This document shows positions 25,465-35,124 of a stretch of 64,000 nt of DNA, one piece after another. The notes below the pieces were generated by a model that saw only the letters and a list, made by a program, of their open reading frames with translations, was not told the DNA's origin and did no database searches. The stretch is taken from positions 124,001 to 188,000 of the forward strand of contig JACAEM010000023.1 of NCBI GenBank assembly GCA_013388855.1, read 5' to 3'. The translations under genes and the position numbers were made by a program. Each line of letters starts with the position of its first letter. Position 1 is the first letter of the stretch. Source of the DNA: Chloroflexota bacterium. GTDB taxonomy: Bacteria; Chloroflexota; Anaerolineae; Anaerolineales; Villigracilaceae.

Positions 25465-28077
25465 TTAGCATTCAGAGAACCCACAGGCATAGCACTTGCG
25501 GCATCCCTCTTCATTGACCACGGCGGCTTCACCGCATTCGGGGCAAAGGTCGCCGATCTTCATGGCAGAGGCGGGGATTTCGGGCAGGGCTTCCTGTTCG
25601 ATCATATGTCCTTCACTGCCGTTGCCGTTGGATTTCTCTTCCATGCCGGGCAAGGCTCCGGCTTTTTCGCGCAGGTACATATCGAGCACCTGACCGATGC
25701 CATCGGGCAGAGAGCGCACACGGTTCGGTCCCAAGCCAAGGGAGCGTCCGCCGCCGATGCCAAGCAGTTGGCGTACGATTTCGCGCATCCGCTCGGTGGG
25801 AGAGATCGGCGATGCCAGGCGCAGGATGTAGGAGATGAGCCGTCCGATTGCTTCGGAGACTGCGGCGGTCTCGGAACCAGCTTTGGCTGTGTTGATGAAC
25901 GCCTCAAAGGGATGCTCGCCGCCGTTCTCGTTGATGGTGATGAACGCCTTGCCGGCGGGCGTCTCGATGTTGTAGGTCTTGCCAGTGAGCGCGCGCGGGC
26001 GCGGCTTCTTGGTATCGTGATAGATAACGGGAGCAGGCTTCGGCTGTGAAAGAACCGAGGTCGTCGCAACAGCGGGAGCCGCCGGCGTCTCTTTCTTCTC
26101 CGCCGTGGCTTTCGTCTCCAGCACCACTTTGTCGCGTGAGCCGGTCACGTAGACCGTGATGCCCTTGCAGCCAAGTTCCCAGGCGAGTTGGTAGGCGGTC
26201 GCCACATCCTGCTCGGTGGCGCCTTCGGGGAAGTTAACGGTCTTCGAGAGTGAGTTATCCACGAACGCCTGCAACGCGCCTTGCATCCTGACATGCTCTT
26301 CGGCGGTCACGTCGCCCGAGACTACGAATGTATCGCGCACTGACTGCGGCAGTTCCTCGATGTGCTGGCACGTTCCTTCGCGCATAACCTGTTCGACGAT
26401 TTCTTGCCGCTTTTCTTCGCCAAGACCAAGTTTCTTGAGCGCTTCACCGAAGCGAGGACTGGCATAGGTGAGCTTGAGGTCCTTGCCGTTGTCGTTGACG
26501 TGGCGGATGTATGCCAACGCAAAGACGGGTTCACAGCCGTAGCCCTCGCAGCCTGCGACGGTGGCAATCGTGCCGGTCGGTGCGACGGTGGTTTGCGCGG
26601 CGTTGCGGATACCGTGACTCTTGATGCCTTTGAGGATCACATCCCACTGGACTTCGGGTCTGCCCCAGTTATGCTCATACGTCACCTGCGACTGAGGCGG
26701 AGTCCAAGTCATGTTGTCCATATCGTAGATCGAGCCTTCAATGGCAGGGAACGGACCGCGCTCCTGCGCCAGTTCGATACTGGTTTTCATGGCGTGATAG
26801 CGGACGAACTCCATCACCTGCGCGCCAAACTCCTGCCCCTCCTTCGAGCCGTAGCGCACGCCCACATGGTACATCAAGTCTGCCAAGCCCATGATGCCGA
26901 GTCCGATGCGGCGGGCGCGATGTGCGGCTTCGCTCAACTGCGGCACGGCGGGCACATAGGCGTTGGCTTCCACCACGTCATCAAGGAAGCGCGTCGCCAG
27001 AACAGTGCTCTGGCGCAGCAATTCCCAGTCCACGGTGCCATCGGGACCGCAATGTTCGTTCAGGTTGACCGAGCCGAGACAGCAGTTTTCGTATGGACCC
27101 AGCCACTGCTCGCCGCATGGGTTAGTCGCTTCAAGCGGATACAAATGCGGGACCGGGTTCGAGCGATTGGCAGCGTCGAGGAACAACACGCCGGGTTCGC
27201 CGTTGTGATGTGCCTGCTTGACGATCTTGTTGAACAGTTCGCGCGCGTTGACCTTCTTATAGGTATGGATGGTGATTCCCGCGGCTTCGGCTTGTTCGAG
27301 TGTGCCGCTGAAGCCCCTCTGCTTCATCTCTTTCAGGTCCGGGAAGCGCAATGCCCACTCTTCGTTGTTCTGCACGGCGTGCATGAACGCATCCGTAATG
27401 CCGACAGAAATGTTGAAGTTGGTAATGGCATTTTCGTCAAGCTTGCAAGTGATGAACTCTTCCACATCCGGGTGATCCACGCGCAAGACCGCCATATTGG
27501 CGCCGCGGCGTGTGCCGCCCTGGGCAATTTCTCCGAAGGCATGATCATAGACGCGCAAGAACCCGACAGGTCCTGTAGCCTGCCCGGCGGAGGTCTGCAC
27601 CACCGCGCCTTTCGGTCGCAGGCGGGAAAATGAGAATCCGTTACCGCCGCCTGTCTGCTGGATCAACGCCGCGTCGCGCAGAGTCTGGAAGATACCTGCA
27701 GGATCGCGCCCCATGTCGTCCGTGATCGGCAATACAAAACAGGCAGCCAACTGCCCTAGCGGTGTCCCTGCACCGGTGAAGGTTGGGGAATTGGGGAAAA
27801 ACTTCTTGCTCGAGAGCAAATGATAATACTCCTCGGTGCGCTTCATTACATCGGCTCCCCACGACTCTTCCACCTTGGCAACGTGATACGCCACGCGCCA
27901 GAACATTTCCTCGACAGTTTCGGCGGGCTTGCCATCATCGCCGCGCCGGACGTAGCGCTTCATCAAGACCTGCCGGGCATTCTCCGTTAAATTCGCCTTC
28001 GGCAGCCCGTTGGGCATGGGTGGTGTGGGAAGTAATCCATTTTTGGGGGTAGCCTGCGCTACTGTTTTGGTTGCCAT
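25465..28077 (-). CDS. nrdJ: Adenosylcobalamin-dependent (class II) ribonucleoside-diphosphate reductase NrdJ
   Basis: An 870-residue class II reductase. Key parts are [24 protein letters not shown] near residue 95, the [18 protein letters not shown] active-site loop (about 325), and [21 protein letters not shown]. The C-terminus ends in a Cys-rich zinc-ribbon-like module (CPEC, then [12 protein letters not shown]) that would renew the active-site disulfide. It makes deoxynucleotides with a B12-generated radical, so it works with or without oxygen. The gene lies 94 bases downstream of nrdR, giving an nrdR-nrdJ unit. No cobalamin riboswitch fits in the gap. Confidence 0.96.
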   Translation of the reverse strand: MATKTVAQATPKNGLLPTPPMPNGLPKANLTENARQVLMKRYVRRGDDGKPAETVEEMFWRVAYHVAKVEESWGADVMKRTEEYYHLLSSKKFFPNSPTFTGAGTPLGQLAACFVLPITDDMGRDPAGIFQTLRDAALIQQTGGGNGFSFSRLRPKGAVVQTSAGQATGPVGFLRVYDHAFGEIAQGGTRRGANMAVLRVDHPDVEEFITCKLDENAITNFNISVGITDAFMHAVQNNEEWALRFPDLKEMKQRGFSGTLEQAEAAGITIHTYKKVNARELFNKIVKQAHHNGEPGVLFLDAANRSNPVPHLYPLEATNPCGEQWLGPYENCCLGSVNLNEHCGPDGTVDWELLRQSTVLATRFLDDVVEANAYVPAVPQLSEAAHRARRIGLGIMGLADLMYHVGVRYGSKEGQEFGAQVMEFVRYHAMKTSIELAQERGPFPAIEGSIYDMDNMTWTPPQSQVTYEHNWGRPEVQWDVILKGIKSHGIRNAAQTTVAPTGTIATVAGCEGYGCEPVFALAYIRHVNDNGKDLKLTYASPRFGEALKKLGLGEEKRQEIVEQVMREGTCQHIEELPQSVRDTFVVSGDVTAEEHVRMQGALQAFVDNSLSKTVNFPEGATEQDVATAYQLAWELGCKGITVYVTGSRDKVVLETKATAEKKETPAAPAVATTSVLSQPKPAPVIYHDTKKPRPRALTGKTYNIETPAGKAFITINENGGEHPFEAFINTAKAGSETAAVSEAIGRLISYILRLASPISPTERMREIVRQLLGIGGGRSLGLGPNRVRSLPDGIGQVLDMYLREKAGALPGMEEKSNGNGSEGHMIEQEALPEIPASAMKIGDLCPECGEAAVVNEEGCRKCYACGFSEC

Positions 28078-28171
28078 AACACACTCTCCTCTATACTGAA
28101 TTTGAATAATGGCGACAAAAATCCGACAGCCGATACACTCCGCCCCTGGCGAAGTGCAGACCGTCGGTCAA

Positions 28172-28621
28172 CTAGCTTTCGAGCAAATGATCAATCTCTT
28201 TGCGGATGGACTGGAGGTCATCCAGACCAAGGTAGACAATGGCATAGCGAATGTATGCAATTTGGTCCAGTTCCTTCAACCCAGCCATGACCAGGTCGCC
28301 TACCACACGGGAGGACACTTCCGATTTACCCATTTTCTGCAATTGCGATTCGACCTGCCCGATCATGCGTTCGATGTCGGCGGCAGAGACGGGTCGCTTC
28401 GCGCACGAGATGCGGATACCGCGCGCCATCTTCTCGCGGTCGAACTCCTCGCGCGTGCCGTCCTGCTTGATGATGAGGGGCGTCGCCAAAATGGGACGCT
28501 CGTAGGTGCTAAAGCGCTGTCCGCACTTGAAACATTCCCGGCGGCGGCGAATGCCTCCGTGGCTGTCGTGGGATGTATCGAGCACTTTAGAGTCGTGATG
28601 CTGGCAATACGGACATCGCAT
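28172..28621 (-). CDS. nrdR: Transcriptional repressor NrdR
   Basis: A 149-residue protein, normal length. The N-terminal zinc ribbon CPYC...CFKCGQRFSTYER is followed by an ATP-cone domain (TPLIIKQDGTREEFDREKMARGI). NrdR senses ATP/dATP and represses ribonucleotide reductase genes. It precedes nrdJ in the same direction. A search by eye of 28078-28171 and 28622-28784 found no convincing pair of NrdR boxes. Confidence 0.96.
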   Translation of the reverse strand: MRCPYCQHHDSKVLDTSHDSHGGIRRRRECFKCGQRFSTYERPILATPLIIKQDGTREEFDREKMARGIRISCAKRPVSAADIERMIGQVESQLQKMGKSEVSSRVVGDLVMAGLKELDQIAYIRYAIVYLGLDDLQSIRKEIDHLLES

Positions 28622-28784
28622 TGATGAATAGTTTCTCCAATTTTAGAACATTTGTAGCCGCCATCTGTGGGCGTTTAGGCGCTGCATCCCCGTACATCTG
28701 GCTATGATTTGTCAGCATTGTAGCACGGAGGGCGCGTCGATTCAAGAGGACGCGTGGGGGATTAACCTTAAAATATCGCGATCT

Positions 28785-29639
28785 TTAAGAGGAGCGTATG
28801 GATGTCGTAACCGGGAGATTCTTCAAAAACGCCAGCGCCAACGCATTGAACCAGCCCGCGTGGGATTGGTGTGGAACATGTCCCGCACGAATCGATGCGC
28901 CAGTCGCATGCGGCATCAATTCCACCAGCTTGTGAAAACTAACGGGCGACAGAGTCTGGTCGCGCTCCCCCCATACGACCAATGCCGGCTTTGAGATGGA
29001 ATGCAGGCGTCCGGTCAGGTCTTCGCAGGTGTTGGGGATGTTGTACACTCCCGGGGCGGTGCGTGAATAATCGAGGGCGGTCTGGGCGCGGATCTTTTCG
29101 GGCAGAGAGTGCAACGCTCCAGCGCTATGCCCCATGGCAAGGCTGGTAATGTCCACGATGGTGCGAAACAGCCAGGGCGGGGTCTTGCCGACGATCACGC
29201 CTCTCAGGTTTCGACTGCTATACGACTGCCTAAGCAAAAAGGGAAGCTGTGAGCGGGAATAAAACGGATCGATGAGGATCAGCCCCCGGGTCCAGGCAGA
29301 GACGCGCCGCGCGTACTCCAGCGCGATGTACCCGCCGAGGGAATGTCCGATGAGGATGGCGGGTTCGGTCAGGCGAAGGGAAATGACCCAGCGGCTGAAA
29401 TGTTCGAACAGCCAATCCATATGGTAGGAACGCGAAGCAGGTTTTGGGCTGTCGCCGTGGCCCAGCAGGTCAAGCGCGTAGGAAGCGTATCCATGGCTGG
29501 TAAGTTCAGGGATGAATTCATCCCAATCATGCAGGGACGCGGCAATGCCATGGATTAGGATGACCGGCGTCCCCGTGCCTTGTTGAACGAAGTTTGCGTC
29601 AGTGGGAATTTCAATACTGTCACTCGGAATGTTTCTCAT
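28785..29639 (-). CDS. Alpha/beta-fold hydrolase
   Basis: A 284-residue hydrolase; start at 29639 chosen since it overlaps the upstream gene by 20 bases, and longer frames lie wholly inside it. The oxyanion segment is VILIHGIAASLHDWDEF (about 26-42), nucleophile in GHSLGG, acid in WGERDQTLSP and histidine in AGHVPHQSH near the C-terminus. It could be an esterase, lipase or epoxide-type hydrolase. Coupling to the hydrolase/acyl-CoA synthetase fusion gene suggests a joint role in fatty-acid or ester use. Confidence 0.88.
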   Translation of the reverse strand: MRNIPSDSIEIPTDANFVQQGTGTPVILIHGIAASLHDWDEFIPELTSHGYASYALDLLGHGDSPKPASRSYHMDWLFEHFSRWVISLRLTEPAILIGHSLGGYIALEYARRVSAWTRGLILIDPFYSRSQLPFLLRQSYSSRNLRGVIVGKTPPWLFRTIVDITSLAMGHSAGALHSLPEKIRAQTALDYSRTAPGVYNIPNTCEDLTGRLHSISKPALVVWGERDQTLSPVSFHKLVELMPHATGASIRAGHVPHQSHAGWFNALALAFLKNLPVTTSIRSS

Positions 29640-32094
29640 ATCTTCTTGCCAGTTCTCTGCGAAGAACCTTTCCAATGAACGTGCGCGGGAAGTCATCCAC
29701 AAAGATGACGAAGCGCGGCACAAGGTGCGCGGGCAGGCGGCGTTTGCAATACGAGATGACCGCAGCGGGTGTGGGACGATCCCTGCCTGCGATGACAAAC
29801 GCAAATGGATGCCCAGCCACGGCGGTGACCGCTACTTCCTTCACCTGCGGCAGTTCGTAGATTACCTCCTCCACGTCGCGCGGGAAGGCGGGCTGTTTCT
29901 TGACCTTACTCGGATACCACATGTCGGCTTTGCGGGCAATGATACGGGTATAGCCGTCCTCATCCACCTGGGCAATATCGCCGGTGAGCAGCCAGCCGTC
30001 CTCACTGAGGACTTCCTTCGTGGCTTCAGGATTCTTCCAATATCCCATCATCACCTGCGGACCGCGCACCGCCAATTCACCGATGTGCCCCGGCTTCACT
30101 TCCTTGTTCTTGTTCGTGAGGTCGACCACCCTCGCCTCAGTGGAGGGCAGGGGGATGCCAATCGTGCCCACCTTGCGATTATCCCCAAGCGGGTTAGCGT
30201 GCGTCACCGGAGAGGCTTCGGTCAGCCCATACCCCTCCACCAAACGACCTTTCGTCAGTTTCTCGAACGCCTCCTGCACTTCCACCGGCAACGGCGCGGA
30301 GCCGCTGATGCAGGCTTTGATGGAACCGACCCCAAACTTCCGGACACCGCGATAGTTGTTGATGGCAACGTACATGTTCGGTACGCCGGGAAAGATGGTC
30401 GGCTTGTAACGTTTGATCGTCTTGAGAATATCCAAAATCTGGAACTGCGGCTTGAGGATCATCGTCGCGCCAACCGAGACCGGCACATTCAACGCCGTCG
30501 TCAGCCCATAACTGTGAAAGATCGGCACCACAGACAAGAACCGTTCCTTCCCTTCCACGGCTTCGGGCAGCCAGTGACGCGTCTGCACGGCATTTGCCAC
30601 CAGGTTGCGATGTGAAAGCATCACACCTTTCGATTGCGCCGTCGTCCCGCCGGTATATTGGATCACCGCCAAATCCTCCGGCTCGACCTCCACAGATGGA
30701 GATTTATCCTTGTTCGCTCCCAGCCAGTCCCGCCAGCGCAGGGCGTTCCGCAGCCCATACCCGCGGTTGCGCCAACTGGAAATTAGATACTTCGGCAGGG
30801 ACAGATAATCCGCCGGGTCGGTCAACACCACATGCGGCACACCGCTCCCTTCCTGGATTTGTTTCGCCAACCCTGCCCACATCGAAAGCGTCACCAGTAC
30901 GCTGGTATCCGAATCCTTCACCTGCCGCACGACTTCCTCAGGCTCGATCACCGGGGGGACGAAAACCGCTGCTGCACCCGCCTTCATCGTCCCATAAAAA
31001 CCAATGACTATCTGTGGAACATTCGGCAGCAGCAGGACTACGCGCGCGCCCTTGCCCAGTCCCAAGGCAAGCAGCGCATTGGCAAACCGGTTCACCTCGC
31101 GGTTCAACCGGCGGTATGACAGACGGCTCCCTTCGAAAATAACCGCCGAATGCAATGGGAATCGCCTCACCGCCGAACGCAGCAAATGATGAACGGGAAT
31201 GTTCGGCACGCCCACCGTGTATGGCACCCCCGGTTCGTAATTTTTCAACCACGGACGATTCTTTCGCAGGGCATCGCGCCCTCCTTTTTTCCTTTGGGGA
31301 AGGCTGCTGGAGGAGTCGCGCCATGAACGTTGCCCCTCGTCCGCCAGGAATCGCTCCAGCGAGCGGATCACCGCCTCCCGCCGCTCCAGCATGACCATGT
31401 GACCGGATACCCCTATATCTGCCTCCTCCGCCCCGGGGATGGATTCCGTCACTCTTGCAAAAGCAGGTTTCTCAAACACCAGGTCGCGGTTCCCACGAAT
31501 GACAAGCGTCGGAACAACGAGCCTGGCAAACTTATCCCAGCCGCTCCAGCGCGACATATTCTCGTTATAAAACCTCTTGAGCGCATGAGGCGGCGCATGA
31601 AGCCACGAACGAGTAAGCGGTCCGATCAATCGCAGGAACCAGGCGGGAAGGCTCAGCCCAAACCGAAAGAATGGATTGAGGTGAAACTCCCCCGCCGTGG
31701 CGATGAGAACCAGCCTGTCGATACGGTCCGGGTTCTTGAGGGCGTATTCCGTCACCACCGCCCCGCCAAAGGAATGTCCCACCAACACAATCTTCCCCTT
31801 AACCTTCAATAAGGTCAGCGCGTTTTCCAAGTCTTCGAGAATGCGGGACATATTGTAACCGCTGGACGGCTTATCGGAGAGTCCATGTCCGCGCAGATCG
31901 AGGGCAATGACACGGTTCTCCACGGCAAAGAACTGCATCTGGTACTGCCATTGTTCCGCCTGCCCACCGAACCCATGAATGAAAACAAACGTCCGCTGGG
32001 GGTGATCCGGCGAGATATCAATCGCCGAAAGCCTCACCAGCGGATTGGTCGAAACGCGCACTTCGTGGCGGTACAGGTCGAGGTCTATGTCCAT
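29620..32094 (-). CDS. Alpha/beta hydrolase fused to long-chain acyl-CoA synthetase
   Basis: An 824-residue fusion. Residues 1 to about 265 form an alpha/beta hydrolase (HGFGG at 40-44, nucleophile S108 in GHSFGG, a histidine in SGHM). After a basic linker, about 300-824 form a complete AMP-binding enzyme: P-loop YTGGTTAQSKG, GYGLTEASP, LTGDIAQVDEDGY, and the C-terminal GKVLRRE lysine. Together the halves could release a fatty acid from an ester and activate it as acyl-CoA. No Shine-Dalgarno is evident before ATG 32094. It overlaps the following hydrolase gene by 20 bases. Confidence 0.88.
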   Translation of the reverse strand: MDIDLDLYRHEVRVSTNPLVRLSAIDISPDHPQRTFVFIHGFGGQAEQWQYQMQFFAVENRVIALDLRGHGLSDKPSSGYNMSRILEDLENALTLLKVKGKIVLVGHSFGGAVVTEYALKNPDRIDRLVLIATAGEFHLNPFFRFGLSLPAWFLRLIGPLTRSWLHAPPHALKRFYNENMSRWSGWDKFARLVVPTLVIRGNRDLVFEKPAFARVTESIPGAEEADIGVSGHMVMLERREAVIRSLERFLADEGQRSWRDSSSSLPQRKKGGRDALRKNRPWLKNYEPGVPYTVGVPNIPVHHLLRSAVRRFPLHSAVIFEGSRLSYRRLNREVNRFANALLALGLGKGARVVLLLPNVPQIVIGFYGTMKAGAAAVFVPPVIEPEEVVRQVKDSDTSVLVTLSMWAGLAKQIQEGSGVPHVVLTDPADYLSLPKYLISSWRNRGYGLRNALRWRDWLGANKDKSPSVEVEPEDLAVIQYTGGTTAQSKGVMLSHRNLVANAVQTRHWLPEAVEGKERFLSVVPIFHSYGLTTALNVPVSVGATMILKPQFQILDILKTIKRYKPTIFPGVPNMYVAINNYRGVRKFGVGSIKACISGSAPLPVEVQEAFEKLTKGRLVEGYGLTEASPVTHANPLGDNRKVGTIGIPLPSTEARVVDLTNKNKEVKPGHIGELAVRGPQVMMGYWKNPEATKEVLSEDGWLLTGDIAQVDEDGYTRIIARKADMWYPSKVKKQPAFPRDVEEVIYELPQVKEVAVTAVAGHPFAFVIAGRDRPTPAAVISYCKRRLPAHLVPRFVIFVDDFPRTFIGKVLRRELARRYEKHSE

Positions 32095-32150
32095 GGACGG
32101 AGTTTACAGGATGTGACAGTAGTTGTCAATTTTGTTATACTGCCCATCAT

Positions 32151-32783
32151 ATGGGAAACAAACTTACTCCAAAAATCATCCTCGAAGGCACGCGGCTGAC
32201 GTTCAAGACGGAGATCGCCTTCGAACTCAACGAACACCCGCGCGTGGTGGGACCGCGCAAATATCGTTATCATTCTCCACTGATCTCCGCCGAATGGTGC
32301 ACATTCACGAATTATCCCTGGGGGCGCGGACCAATCAACTTCGAACCACAGGATGAGGCACTGGCAATGGAAGTGTACCGGACCTGGGCGCGCATGTTCG
32401 AGTTGCAGAAATATTACTCATGGATTGTGGACCGCTTCCACATCTCCACACAGGCGTATCAGAAGCAGGCCTATAACAAAGACTACGACTTCCGCTGGCT
32501 GGAAGAGCGCCTCCTGCCACTGAATTTCCGTATCGTGTTTTGTACGCGCTCACCAGAAAGTTTTGAAGCGGCACGCGAGGAACGATTGAAAGTCTCTGGC
32601 AATCCCGCACAATACAATGATCTGACCCCATTCATTCGCGAACAGGAATTGATGCGCGAATTGATCGCCCATTCCATACTGCCGAGTTTGACGTTGGATA
32701 TGTCGGATAACAATATTCCCGCCGCCGTGGAACGTGTTGCAGACTGGCTCGAACAAAGCGGCGGGTTGTACATGCCCGAGTAG
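32151..32783 (+). CDS. P-loop kinase-like protein with altered Walker A
   Basis: A 210-residue protein. The opening KIILEGTRLTFKTEIAFEL aligns with nucleotide-kinase P-loops but has F18 where the last glycine of GxxxxGK[ST] is expected (G13...F18-K19-T20). DRFHISTQAYQ and FCTRSPESFEAAREERL resemble the LID/DR segments of thymidylate-kinase-like folds. It may be a nucleotide or phosphotransfer enzyme, or a nucleotide-binding protein that has lost activity. It opens 56 bases from the divergent fusion gene. TATACT at 32136-32141 lies so close to ATG that the message could be nearly leaderless. Confidence 0.6.
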   Translation: MGNKLTPKIILEGTRLTFKTEIAFELNEHPRVVGPRKYRYHSPLISAEWCTFTNYPWGRGPINFEPQDEALAMEVYRTWARMFELQKYYSWIVDRFHISTQAYQKQAYNKDYDFRWLEERLLPLNFRIVFCTRSPESFEAAREERLKVSGNPAQYNDLTPFIREQELMRELIAHSILPSLTLDMSDNNIPAAVERVADWLEQSGGLYMPE

Positions 32784-32792
32784 AGGTGACAT

Positions 32793-33122
32793 ATGAATTT
32801 CGACAAATTAATCGAAGAAAAGATCAAGCAGGCGCAGGAACGCGGCGAGTTTGATAATCTTTCCGGCAAAGGCAAGCCCATCGACCTGAACGCGTACTTC
32901 GAGACGCCGGAGGATGTCCGCGTGGCGCAGTCGGTGCTGAAGAATGGTGGGTTTACATCCCGTGAGGTAGAGTTGCTGAATGAGATTGCCGCGCTGAAAC
33001 AGATGCTGGTCTCGGCAAGCGACGAGAAAAATAAGCAGGAAATCCAGAAACAAATTCAGGAAAAGCAGATTGAGTTCAACCTGCTGATGGAGAGGCAAAA
33101 ACGGTTGAGAAAGCAAAAATAG
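32793..33122 (+). CDS. DUF1992 (DnaJ-C28-like) domain protein
   Basis: A 109-residue protein whose start matches the DUF1992 signature: MNFDKLIEEKIKQAQERGEFDNLSGKGKPIDL. The rest is a helical, Gln/Lys/Glu-rich coiled-coil tail. In eukaryotes the domain occurs in DNAJC28; bacterial members (YhdN-like) have no settled function. It starts 9 bases after the P-loop-like gene and is probably co-transcribed. Confidence 0.82.
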   Translation: MNFDKLIEEKIKQAQERGEFDNLSGKGKPIDLNAYFETPEDVRVAQSVLKNGGFTSREVELLNEIAALKQMLVSASDEKNKQEIQKQIQEKQIEFNLLMERQKRLRKQK

Positions 33123-33196
33123 GAAACGGGGACAGCTCCCGGCTGGAGGGAGGCGGCTTTTCATCCCACTATAACGAAACGTTAACGTCATCCACT

Positions 33197-33225
33197 TTGA
33201 CAAATCCTCATCCCCCTGCTATACT
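33197..33225 (+). promoter_or_regulatory. Sigma-70 promoter of the RNase J gene
   Basis: TTGACA (33197-33202) and TATACT (33220-33225) with a 17-base spacer. Transcription should start near 33232, giving a leader of about 196 bases. Confidence 0.85.
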
Positions 33226-33231
33226 CCCCAA

Positions 33232-33427
33232 CGTTGGATTTGACTTTCACGGCGCGAAGCGCCGTTTGTTTGAGAGCACTTGGAAATTACCAGGTACGAG
33301 CAATCGCAAGTGTAGTATGGAACTTCCCTCGCGAGCAAGTCAGTGAGGGTCTTTTATTTTTATACAGGACCTTAACCGCCGACGGCGGATAAAAATAATT
33401 TAAATAAGTGAGGATTAAAACACTTCT
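33232..33427 (+). promoter_or_regulatory. Structured 5' leader of RNase J with two terminator-like hairpins
   Basis: Hairpins seen: CGGCGC/GCGCCG (33250-33264) followed by TTTGTTT; CACTTG (33277-33282) with CAAGTG (33307-33312); CCCTC (33326-33330) with GAGGG (33345-33349) followed by TCTTTTATTTTTAT; CCGCC/GGCGG (33376-33388); and AAGTG/CACTT (33406-33425) enclosing the AGG ribosome-binding bases. The order suggests attenuation or RNA-stability control. No known riboswitch class was recognised. Confidence 0.55.
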
Positions 33428-35074
33428 ATGAGTAAGCAAGGAAAATTAAAGATTATTCCCCTGGGTGGACTTGGGGAAGTTGGCAAGAACATGACTGCCT
33501 ATGAATTCCAAAACCAGATCCTGGTGGTGGATGCCGGCATCATGTTCCCGCATAACGACATGCTGGGGATCGACTATATCATCCCGGATTATGAATATTT
33601 GCGCGGGAAAGCAGACAAAGTGGTGGGGATCGTCATCACACATGGACATGAGGATCACATTGGAGCGATTCATCATTTATTAAGCGATGTCCCTGCGCCC
33701 ATTTACGCAACACCCCTGACCCTGGGCTTGATCGAGGGAAAACTGGCTCGCAACAACGCTGCGGCAAAAGCATCGCTCAACAAAGTGGAGGCGGGTGGCT
33801 CGGTGGAGATTGGCCCATTCAAGGTGGAGTTCTTCCACGTCTGCCACTCCATCCCCGACGCGGTGGGGCTTGGGATTACCACACCTGCCGGTCTTGTCGT
33901 TCACATGAGCGATTTCAAATTCGACCAGACCCCCGTCGACGGCTGGCCCACCGACTTCGCCAAACTGGCCGAATTTTCGCGTCGCGGCGTGGACCTGCTG
34001 CTTTCCGACTCGACCAACGCGGAGCGCCCCGGCTGGACTCCTTCCGAGTCTGTGATCGGTCCCGCCTTCGATAAGGTATTCACCGAAGCAAAAGGACGCG
34101 TCATCGTGGCGACCTTTGCCTCGCTGATCTCGCGCGTTCAACAGGTGGCTGATGCCACCGCAAAGCATGGACGCAAGATGGCGCTGGCAGGTCCAAGCAT
34201 GATCGATAACGTGAAGATCGCGCGCAAATTAGGCTATCTAAATATCCCCGACGAATTGCTCGTACCCATTGACCAGGCATTGCAAATGCAGGATCACAAG
34301 GTCACAATCATGTGCACCGGCTCGCAGGGCGAGCCATCGTCCATTGTTGGGCGGCTTTCGGCAGGTACAAACCGCCAGTTTGACTTGAAGGAAGGCGATA
34401 CTGTGGTGCTCTCCTCCCACCCCATTCCGGGCAACGAAGAGACCATTAGCAAGACGATCAATCGTCTGCTGCGACGCGGTGCGAATGTCATCTACGACTC
34501 GATCGCCCCGATCCATGTTTCGGGTCACGCCTCGCAGGAAGAGCAAAAATTGCTCATCAGCATGGTGCGACCGAAGCACTTCATCCCAATCCACGGCGAA
34601 CTGCGGCAGTTGAAACGTCATGCCAAGCTGGCAACCGATGTGGGGGTCGAAGAGCAGAATGTGATGGTTGTGGAAAACGGTCAAATCGTGGAACTTTCCG
34701 GCGGGAAAATGAAACTCGGCGAGCGCATCCCCGGCGGATACGTCTTTGTGGACGGCGAATCCATCGGCGATATCGATTACGATGTAATGCGCGAACGAGA
34801 AAAACTTGCCCGTAACGGACTCTTCCTGATCGACATCAGCGTGAACAGCCTCAATGGTCGCCTTTTGCACGAACCGGAAATCATTACACGCGGCTTCGTC
34901 TCGCCGGAGGATGCGGAGGCGCTTCTGCCGGAGGTCCGCAGTCACATCATGGATGTGGTCAATGGCGGCGGCTGGGACAGTGAAAAAGACATTGCCAACG
35001 CCGTGCGCTCCTATCTCTACGAAGAGACCAAGCGCCGACCGATGGTGTTGGTGACGTTGAGCAAAAGCAAATAA
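33428..35074 (+). CDS. rnj: Ribonuclease J
   Basis: A 548-residue metallo-beta-lactamase/beta-CASP ribonuclease, usual length. HGHEDHIG near residue 61-68 is the zinc-binding HxHxDH motif; the beta-CASP part has CTGSQGEP and later SGHASQEEQKLL and PIHGE. RNase J is a 5' exo- and endonuclease for rRNA maturation and mRNA decay. It has its own strong promoter, a long structured leader and a clean terminator, so its expression may be self-controlled as seen for RNase E in enterobacteria (analogy only). Confidence 0.95.
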   Translation: MSKQGKLKIIPLGGLGEVGKNMTAYEFQNQILVVDAGIMFPHNDMLGIDYIIPDYEYLRGKADKVVGIVITHGHEDHIGAIHHLLSDVPAPIYATPLTLGLIEGKLARNNAAAKASLNKVEAGGSVEIGPFKVEFFHVCHSIPDAVGLGITTPAGLVVHMSDFKFDQTPVDGWPTDFAKLAEFSRRGVDLLLSDSTNAERPGWTPSESVIGPAFDKVFTEAKGRVIVATFASLISRVQQVADATAKHGRKMALAGPSMIDNVKIARKLGYLNIPDELLVPIDQALQMQDHKVTIMCTGSQGEPSSIVGRLSAGTNRQFDLKEGDTVVLSSHPIPGNEETISKTINRLLRRGANVIYDSIAPIHVSGHASQEEQKLLISMVRPKHFIPIHGELRQLKRHAKLATDVGVEEQNVMVVENGQIVELSGGKMKLGERIPGGYVFVDGESIGDIDYDVMREREKLARNGLFLIDISVNSLNGRLLHEPEIITRGFVSPEDAEALLPEVRSHIMDVVNGGGWDSEKDIANAVRSYLYEETKRRPMVLVTLSKSK

Positions 35075-35082
35075 GATGAAAC

Positions 35083-35116
35083 GACCCCGGCAATCAAACC
35101 GGGGTCATTGTTTTTT
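35083..35116 (+). terminator. Rho-independent terminator of the RNase J gene
   Basis: GACCCCGG (35083-35090) pairs with CCGGGGTC (35099-35106), followed by ATTGTTTTTTCG. Confidence 0.85.
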
Positions 35117-35124
35117 CGTTGATT

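Larger units (their letters stand above)
33123..33427 (+). other. Intergenic region carrying the RNase J promoter and leader
   Basis: A 305-base gap. 33123-33196 holds only weak GC-rich inverted sequence after the DUF1992 gene. 33197-33225 is a strong promoter, and about 33232-33427 is a structured leader described in its own entry. Confidence 0.7.

Noticed and set aside
26362-27633. 423-codon plus-strand open frame opposite nrdJ
   Set aside because: It lies entirely antisense to a strongly conserved reductase gene and its translation is rich in His, Arg and Val without any domain, as expected for a mirror frame in GC-rich coding DNA.
28078-28171. Cobalamin riboswitch or NrdR boxes before nrdJ
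   Set aside because: The 94-base gap is too short for a B12 riboswitch, no B12-box-like sequence was seen, and no paired NrdR boxes could be read here or before nrdR.
29602-30615. 337-codon plus-strand open frame opposite the acyl-CoA synthetase fusion
   Set aside because: Antisense to the conserved AMP-binding domain, no ribosome-binding site and no recognisable fold.
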